Shown piece after piece: positions 58,601 through 64,000 of a stretch of 64,000 nt of DNA (the first letter of the stretch is position 1; the number at the start of each line of letters is the position of its first letter). The stretch comes from Sphaerolaimus hirsutus (lineage: Eukaryota; Nematoda; Chromadorea; Monhysterida; Sphaerolaimidae), in the NCBI GenBank assembly GCA_964036195.1, contig OZ038454.1, forward strand, positions 27,452,315 through 27,516,314. Direction: 5' to 3'. The position numbers and the translations under genes were made by a program. A model generated the notes under the pieces. The model did no database searches. It was not told the DNA's origin and worked only from the letters and a program-made list of their open reading frames with translations.

Positions 58601-59608
58601 GGCGCCACCATGTTGCCCGCGCCTGGCGACTTCGAGGATGGCGTCATGCTGTCATCGACGCTGGTGCACCAGGGCTGCGAATCGAAAGAAGGCATGTCCA
58701 TAATCAACAAAAAGGAGCTGCGCATCATCCTGCACCTGTACGACTACCTCGTGGCCACAGTGAAAGAAGATCCCACCCTGCCCTGGGCAGATCTTACAGA
58801 TCCCGCTAGTTTGCTAATTGTCTGTTTTTATGCGGCGCAGGCGCGCGCCCTAATCAGTCGACTAGTAGCCCATACAGAACACGACGCGGCTTACTGGGCC
58901 ACCCGCGTGATCACTGCCGACAAGGCACAGGCCCGTGAAGCGGAAGTGGTCATCGTTTCCTGCGTGCGCGGCAGCCCGCCTACCGACTCCGCCCAGCTGG
59001 ATGCCGATCCCAAGAAGGCGTACGGTAGAGTTGGATTTGTAGCGGAGTTGCCCCGGGGAAACGTAGCCACCTCCCGCGCCAAATGTGTGCGCATCGTGGT
59101 GGCCAACGCCGAGACCATGTTGTGGTCAACCTTTTTCCACCGGTTTCTGACGGTCGAGCACAAAGCCGACCGGATTTACTCTTACGAGTCAGGCCAAATT
59201 TGGGGAAACGTGTTGGGATTTTGGCCTCCGGAATGGCGCCCGCGGGCCGACTTGAAAGAACTAGTCGGACCGGACAGATACCCGGCCCTCGAAGAAGAAC
59301 TGCAGGCGGAATGTTTGTCTGACATTGAAACCGCCACAGCGGGCTCTGACTCCTCCGCAGACGCGCGGGAGGAGGGTGTGCCGGTGTTGGAGGAAGTGGT
59401 GCCCGTTGTCGAACCAGTTTACCGCCCTAATGAAGAATATTCCCCCATTAGCAACGACATGGCGGCCATGGCACTGCAGAACGTAGCCGAGCCCCCCTCG
59501 CCGCCGCCCGAGCACCACGACGCGGTCGAGGCCATCCCACTGCCACCGGAGGAAGCTCCAGCGCAACAGGTAGAACACCACATGGAAAATGGTAATTGTG
59601 AAAATTGA
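55637..59608 (+). CDS. Retroelement ORF3: UPF1-like superfamily 1 helicase (1323 aa)
   Basis: Starts at ATG 55637, 211 bp after pol. About 590 N-terminal residues are unrecognised. Then the SF1 set: motif I SPFGSGKTTT (K602), motif II VIIDEAS (D887-E888), motif III LLFGDSKQL (D917), motif IV-like VFRGHRQL, motif V TADKAQAREAEVVIVSC (Q1098), motif VI GNVATSRAK (R1147). Motifs V and VI closely follow UPF1/NAM7-type helicases (DxFQGrExDxIILS; NVALTRA). All catalytic residues are present, so ATP-dependent RNA or DNA unwinding is likely. The C terminus is acidic, Pro/Glu rich. It is in the same orientation as pol and presumably needs its own spliced or internal transcript. Codon use is GC-rich like the rest of the element. 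Confidence 0.88.
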   Translation: MASASRKRPFEGADAPPIKSKETNTHGACGGGTIPPRQLYRAQQMQNGPEIYPSRGKFEGWVDRVYIDSGADGHVEYQCHVRISEQTMAILSENEQWVNADEAYPYFYYSNKRAKAARDKRTTQLVDLCARIQKQHPSMFLPLVRHGMRFSATAIAQKIENPRYWEFTGVAIWGNQTKCPLNVAAPVVVSTQGTRRVTQAARTLTRGDTSGYQPYTSDWKTARLRAAFTPSNYKNLEPLGAAERGDAGPEKLVILHREYVSDSRVENLSAGQLGLAHVEYHDLNDLGVFGDEFYGHAYGLQVATAEDISTSGIQPDTENRDNMDSFLRYKLGILAAAHCYNESFLRFRAKRATDVCAHVSWEHTPQGTACDIMVRRPDPEELQADTFEGPEEQRVRLLEQVNTQTQLLNQATPMSVLSLVLARPDEDKPAAGSPNLSVRITSVESEPTTTRLRAKLDMAASQSALPRTLESGRYMVRGSNDSPNYDRTMRSLQAALNKAPVGWVPKVVQGSKVLTLEAQIQLAVILNLRLLDDETDWALISREATELYESLFRGKNEQMIQAKLGEFLPQQGQVEVLGAVITAVRMRKPLLIMCDSPFGSGKTTTQNQLAYVCSRGYNYYNSRPRVRAGSDLPSDKQPNAKYHSTLITCTVNSAADEGARRALTNLNKLGQRDIFGALEVLLRERAKWTAMADTPFSEMQKLEGFEEFLKLRAAFPVRVLSPMWETDPTYNTTPATQLPTLHTLAQRTGHNIVRLSPEWTAALEKYDGAKKDYELVDEIINNCTDDAVIRAQLTEQVPFLTADDGDEQPFDDFEAGVAGARAGEASLADQGFWGKVLRRALSKYVRATVRLHRVFLEVVQPGQIHVTLDSAHDARIKSVTACAVIIDEASLASDAAVISVAQAAQLPVNGMLLLFGDSKQLTRMIRVQDWVEPVLKPDPTLIDRLTQYQLCPVVHLETVFRGHRQLIQANSVAAYNGLLRAYNDTAAHGATMLPAPGDFEDGVMLSSTLVHQGCESKEGMSIINKKELRIILHLYDYLVATVKEDPTLPWADLTDPASLLIVCFYAAQARALISRLVAHTEHDAAYWATRVITADKAQAREAEVVIVSCVRGSPPTDSAQLDADPKKAYGRVGFVAELPRGNVATSRAKCVRIVVANAETMLWSTFFHRFLTVEHKADRIYSYESGQIWGNVLGFWPPEWRPRADLKELVGPDRYPALEEELQAECLSDIETATAGSDSSADAREEGVPVLEEVVPVVEPVYRPNEEYSPISNDMAAMALQNVAEPPSPPPEHHDAVEAIPLPPEEAPAQQVEHHMENGNCEN

Positions 59609-59738
59609 TACGAAACAATTTTTGTCAAAAAACCAGTTATCAAAGTCTCAATGTAATAATTCATGCACAACTTTTTGTCATCAGGAGAAACAGACAACTC
59701 TGTAATAAAAAATAGTCAGCAAACAAAAAACATACTTG

Positions 59739-60098
59739 TTAATATTCCATGAAAACAACTAGAAAATCTTGTCGACGATCAATTTTCACACGCACGGACT
59801 GCGACATGTCGGTCGAGCAGGTAATTTGAATGTTGATCCCAAACTGCCCATCCAACAGTGGCACGATGCTGTGAAATAATACAGATTAGTAGTCTGATTA
59901 ATTAGTATCCAAAATCAAAAAAGAAAAAACTTTTTCTCACATCGAGCCCTGAGCGGGAACCAAAATTTCGAAGTTTCGAGCACAAAAAGCCGGCACGGCA
60001 GAAAGCTGATGCCATAATTCAAATGAAGACGAGCCATATTTGCACCCCCAGGGCATGTGACTGCCACAGCCGTCCACCGAAAAATGCAGAGAAGGCAT
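59739..60098 (-). CDS. Possible two-exon antisense gene inside the retroelement (95 aa)
   Basis: On the minus strand ATG at 60098 opens exon 1 (60098-59941), ending at a good donor (AT|GTGAGA). A 72-bp intron ends TTTCACAG, and exon 2 (59868-59739) ends TAA. Phase is kept and the product is 95 residues, with FSVDGCGSHMPWGCKYG early, NFEILVPAQGS at the junction and VPLLDGQFGINIQIT after it; it looks like a beta-rich fold. It is not recognised. It may be an accessory gene, a captured host fragment, or the 3' part of a longer antisense transcript. There is no homology support. Confidence 0.45.
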
Positions 60099-60174
60099 GA
60101 TTTTTGAATAATCAAAAAACGGCGCAAAACACTTTTTCTGAACATGTCGTTTTTAGCCCGGAGGTAAAAAATTA

Positions 60175-60188
60175 ATGGCTGGTGGGAT
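60175..60188 (+). other. Candidate polypurine tract, weak
   Basis: ATGGCTGGTGGGAT directly precedes the 3' LTR. It is purine-rich but not a clean tract; the position, more than the sequence, suggests it. Confidence 0.3.
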
Positions 60189-61873
60189 TGTAGGTAGAAA
60201 TATGGCTAACTAATCATGCGTAAAAACGTAACGACAATTTTGCGCAGACACTCCGACGACTCGAGAACGACCATGTGCGACCGAATGACGACCCGCGGTG
60301 CACAGGGAAGTCACAGTGAACGTGCGGCGGTTCGCTGTGCACTGCAAATCCGCCAACGAAGCCGCAGCCCCAGGACGGTACGCCCGAATGGACACTACTG
60401 CGGCCATGAATTTATTAATTGGTTCTTTTCCGTTAATTATTTAATTATTTCCCGTGTGACGCTAATTTTTAATTTTTATTTTAGTGATTCATTAATTAAG
60501 CTAACTAGGTTACCCGCATTTTGAGTTAATTAAGTGAATACTTCCGTTTTTTCTTTTGCATTTCCCAATATGTACTTTCGAGCGTTATAATTATTAGACT
60601 TTCATCAAGTTTACATTTTTGATTAAAAGGGTGCAGTGTCTGGGAATGGGTTAGAAAGACTTTAATGTTTCTGGTTAAGCTAACAGGTGTTGACTCTGTT
60701 AAATGCTTAGACGCCCCGATAGATAACATTCAGAAAATTCCCCGACCAAGTGCTTTTTACTTAGGACTAGGTAATGGGTGGAAAAGTGGCAAACGGCAAT
60801 TATTGTCGGCATGCGACTGCAAGACACATGCAGAGCACAGTTTATAGTGAAGAGCACAGTAGTGCCAATTAATTATTCCCATCACCTAGGGTGATTGGTG
60901 AACTCACAAGTGCTAGTGTTTTGTGGCGTGTGTTTAGTCCCAAAGTTCCAACCCTTACCCGGCAATGCAATAACCTTGAACAAACCCCGCAAATGAGCGT
61001 TCTTTCTATGGCCTTGGTCGGGCGCGCTATAAAAATATTTTTCACCTAAAGGGGCGCAGGTTGATAACACGTGTCACACCACCTGCTCTAATTTGTACCG
61101 TAACCTCTGAATAGAACCCAGTTTACGACACTCACCTTTGAGATGAATTGCATTTTAATTACGTCAGTGATAACCACAGTTACTTTACGCTTGATTTAAA
61201 TTACGTTTGCACCCGTTCGATTAATTAGTTATTTTTCCCGCATTGAATTAATTTACTTGTGCCTCGTACGCTATGTTTGCGGTTTTCCAGTGATCATTGA
61301 ATTTGCCTTATTAATTCGCTTATTACGGTTAATTGTTGTGTCTTTGATTTAGTATTCGTTTCGCTTATGGTAGGTTTTTGGTGATTATAAAACGCGCTGA
61401 TTTTACATTTTTTCACCCACTAGAGGCTATACGACTCACTTGAGCTATTGTGAAATTGACTCTGACTACATCGCTAAAATAAAGTTTCCCGTGAACCCAA
61501 CTTGGTCCCCCTGAAGCATACTAACTGCTTGAATTCTAATTTGAATTTTATTAATTTCGGCTTTGCATTAATTACGGCTTTTAACAATTAATCGAAGTAA
61601 AACCGCTGGCAGCAGTTACGAAAGGGAGTGGTAAGTTGCCGTGTCCGTCCTCAGGAACTGTCAGGACCCCAAGGGGTACTGGCGCCGTTCCTGATTTGCG
61701 TGTGAACATCCCCGTACCATAAAAACCAATTATTTATTTAATTAAGCACGCAAGTGGAAGCGCAAAGGGACCGGAATTTGCAATTCTCCGCCGCGGCAAA
61801 ACTCGACGAGTGGCGTATTTTTGTGGTAAAAACGGAAAGTAGTAAAATTAGTAAAAACGTAAAATATCTGACA
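60189..61873 (+). repeat. 3' LTR (1685 bp)
   Basis: Near-identical to 44327-46007, with TATAAAA at 61386 and AATAAA at 61478. Its 3' end lies 81 bp before a Cdc25 splice acceptor, so LTR promoter or polyadenylation activity could affect that gene. Confidence 0.96.
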
Positions 61874-61954
61874 GTGTCTAGCATGTGAAGTGGTCTGGCC
61901 TCCATTTACATTTGTGAATCAATAACCGTTAACCGAATCCTGTCCCAATTGCAG

Positions 61955-63585
61955 TCTACACTCGCCGGTTGCTTCGGCCGCCCTGTTGCCCTCGCCCAAA
62001 TTGGGACTGGGCGCGAACCTGTCCCTCTGCACCATCTACAGCCAGGCGGACGACAGCACCCAACATGCAGATGGTGTGTTTGAGAGGGGTCATGTGGTTT
62101 TGATTTTATGCTTGTTCGCTAAAATTAATGTATGAATTAACAGAAAAATTTAAATTCAAATAAAATTGTCGCTGTGGAATTAATTGAAACAAAATGAATG
62201 AATGACATTATTGCCGCTTGCAATAGACTAATTTTCCATAACATCTAATATACTACCATCTCCAAGGTGTTATTGCATAAGGGCGCTTTTCTTTTTGGGG
62301 GGATTTGAAGTATGATCAGATTATCTCCCCATGGGGTCTCTTGCAGCGAAAAGTGTGTGCCATTGTGATGCAGCTTTTCTGACTAAATGATTTCCGTGCA
62401 AAATTGGCGCTGCATTATGAATTTGAATGAGTATGTAATTCTCTGAGGCATTTTGTTTGCTTTAATTCTTAGGGCGTGTGTGCCGATGCTGAATTGTGTT
62501 GTAGTGAAATACTATTAAATATAATGAAAAAGTTTGTGTGCAATAGGAAATGTGCACAATGCACGTGGCCATATTTACTAATGCTTTTCCATTACCAAAT
62601 ACAAGCAACATAATTAACTCAAACGTTTCAAGGAATTGTATTGACAACATGTTAAATTCCGGTTTCCCCACAGAGTGCTTGCCGGACGAGCGGCGCACAT
62701 GCACACTGGATGGGCACTCGAAGGACAGCGGGCTGGGCGACTCGTTGGACGCGTTCCTGGCGCGCGCAGAGAATGGCGCCAGCGCCAAGCGCAGCGCCAC
62801 GCCAAAACGCCCGCTGGCGCAAAGACAGCCGCTCAGGTGCATCGGCAACCGGAATAATAAGGTGGGTGCTTTTTTGATGCTGATGCCCCCATTTTGACAC
62901 GATTGATTGATTGAACTGATAAACTAGTAATTGATTGAAATGACTGATTTAAAAATAAAACCCTGTTTTTTGAAAGGTTTTTTATTTTTAAAAAAAATTG
63001 CGTTGAAAAAAACCTTTTTCGTTCATCCCTATTTCCATCCCTTCTAACTAGTCCATCACTAGTCACTTGACAGGCTGTAGGATTGATGCCTGTCTGATGA
63101 AATACCATGGTGTTGCAATACAATTTATCAACCCGTTTCACCGAGCAGCGCGCCGGCGGTGTGCCGCTGCAGAAGTCGCCATCGGACGGCATCTTGCAGT
63201 TGGGGCAGTGGGGCGGTCGCAAGCGGGCGGCTGCAGACTCCCCCTCTGTGCAGTCGCCGGCGCCAGCGAAGAGAGGCAGACCCGGGGCGCCGCTGCTGCG
63301 CATCTTCTCCGAGGCTGAGATCGACCGGCCGCGCAACCTGGAGCGCCAGCAGCGCCTGTACGACGACGCCCACTTGATCGGAGACTTCTCCAGGGTTAGA
63401 TTTGTATGTAGTTTTTGTCTCGATTGTTTTCATTCAAAGTTCGTCTTGGTGTTTTTTGTTTCGCGTGTATATTCACTCTATGTATTATTTTGAATAACAA
63501 ATTTCAGCGCTGCTCGTTGCCCACTCTGGCGCGTGAGAATACCGACCCGCACTGCCAGGATTTGAAGAACATCAGCGCAGAAACT
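61955..63585 (+). CDS. CDC25: Cdc25 dual-specificity phosphatase, internal exons (partial)
   Basis: Four in-phase exons: 61955-62073, 62674-62861, 63149-63394, 63508-63585, each with AG before and GT after. The third and fourth encode RLYDDAHLIGDFSR and HCQDLKNISAET, the conserved entry to the Cdc25 catalytic domain (LIGDFSK...KHQDLKYISPE in vertebrates). The earlier exons are the low-complexity regulatory region (SKDSGLGDSLDAFL; SPKLGLG; TPKRPLAQRQ). Cdc25 removes inhibitory phosphates from Cdk1 and drives mitotic entry. The catalytic CX5R loop lies beyond the window. The upstream exon(s) must lie before the retroelement at 44327 and were not identified. Confidence 0.85.
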
Positions 63586-63649
63586 GTGAGTTCCCCACTC
63601 AATTTTCACTTTAAATTTTCACTGACCAATCGATAAAGTATTTACCTCG

Positions 63650-63938
63650 AATCCTCGTAAAAGTCCTCGAATAAGACCCCCAATTGAATAGCCCCCTCCC
63701 TTGAATAACTTCCTCCTGTCATCTGGGTGAGGAAATCCCCCTTCAATAACCCCCCTCTGTATGATATGTGGAAAGGATGTTGGGTTTTAAAAATACAATC
63801 AATGAAGTCAGACAGACCAAATAAACCAATGCTCGGATTGCAAATGCAGTGTGTGAAACGAATATACATACCAAAAAATATTAGCCTACGGCAGCGACAG
63901 CATATACATAACGAAATTCTGAGGAAAAAAAAACTCCC
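63650..63938. repeat. MITE family D variant, cut by the gap
   Basis: TTTACCTCGAATCCTCGTAAA and CTTGAATAACTTCCTCC repeats resemble 34753-35102. The right end is lost in the N run. Confidence 0.6.
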
Positions 63939-64000
63939 NNNNNNNNNNNNNNNNNNNNNNNNNNNNNNNNNNNNNNNNNNNNNNNNNNNNNNNNNNNNNN
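63939..64000. other. Assembly gap
   Basis: Run of N to the end of the window. Confidence 1.

Larger units (their letters stand above)
44327..61873 (+). mobile_element. Ty3/Gypsy-type LTR retroelement with Env-like region, helicase ORF and antisense gene (17.5 kb)
   Basis: Bounded by LTRs 44327-46007 and 60189-61873. Internal order: candidate primer-binding site, long open frame (Gag, membrane glycoprotein, protease, start of RT), second frame (RT, RNase H, integrase with GPY/F), separate UPF1-like helicase ORF, possible antisense spliced gene, 3' LTR. The RT-RNaseH-integrase order and GPY/F module place it with Ty3/Gypsy (Metaviridae). The Env position and the helicase are not part of the usual plan. 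It sits 81 bp before a Cdc25 exon, presumably in an intron. No target duplication is visible (TTTGG before, GTGTC after). Confidence 0.93.

Noticed and set aside
1..63938. tRNA or rRNA genes
   Set aside because: No cloverleaf with A/B boxes or rRNA-like conserved segment was noticed by eye on either strand.

Overview
The window is nuclear DNA of an invertebrate animal. Genes are broken into short exons with GT-AG (and some GC-AG) introns, the introns are packed with DNA transposons, and recognisable genes include KCTD9, a Cdc25 phosphatase and an ionotropic (iGluR-like) receptor. Ionotropic receptors of this kind are typical of protostomes, so a protostome is the best guess; the species is not identifiable from the sequence. 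The last 62 bases are an assembly gap (N).

Layout. 85-8958 (+): KCTD9, seven exons in perfect phase, with an antisense membrane-protein gene (3808-5273) inside its second intron. 9000-10900: intergenic, transposon debris. 11056-14267 (-): 3' end of an unidentified gene with a basic tail; one of its introns is exactly one MITE. 16133-16566 (-): small IQ-motif ORF. 17730-28166 (-): ionotropic receptor with S1, M1, M3, S2 and M4 segments; again one intron is exactly one MITE. 32963-36887 (-): seven-exon secreted cysteine-containing protein, 330 aa, not recognised. 37000-44300: no convincing gene, only repeats. 44327-61873 (+): a young 17.5 kb LTR retroelement. 61955-63585 and beyond (+): middle exons of Cdc25, which starts 81 bases after the retroelement.

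The retroelement is the most unusual object. Two 1.68 kb LTRs differ by only about three substitutions and two small indels. Between them lie, in order: Gag with a CCHC knuckle; an envelope-like membrane glycoprotein placed inside the Gag-Pol frame (not downstream of pol); aspartic protease; Ty3/Gypsy-type reverse transcriptase, RNase H and integrase with a GPY/F module; then a separate 1323-codon ORF with all the motifs of a UPF1-like superfamily 1 helicase; then, on the opposite strand, a possible two-exon 95-aa gene. The reverse transcriptase is interrupted by a one-base frame change at a UUU-UAG 'shifty stop' in a run of five T.

The second theme is transposon/intron interaction. A MITE family with subterminal TGTCATGTAAAATGTC-type repeats forms two introns exactly, with 6-bp duplications (CAGGTG and CCAGGC) supplying both splice sites, as expected of introners. 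A hAT-type MITE has also landed across a KCTD9 splice donor and duplicated it. At least eight nonautonomous hAT-like elements keep perfect 8-bp target duplications, and many carry expanded short tandem repeats matching their own ends.
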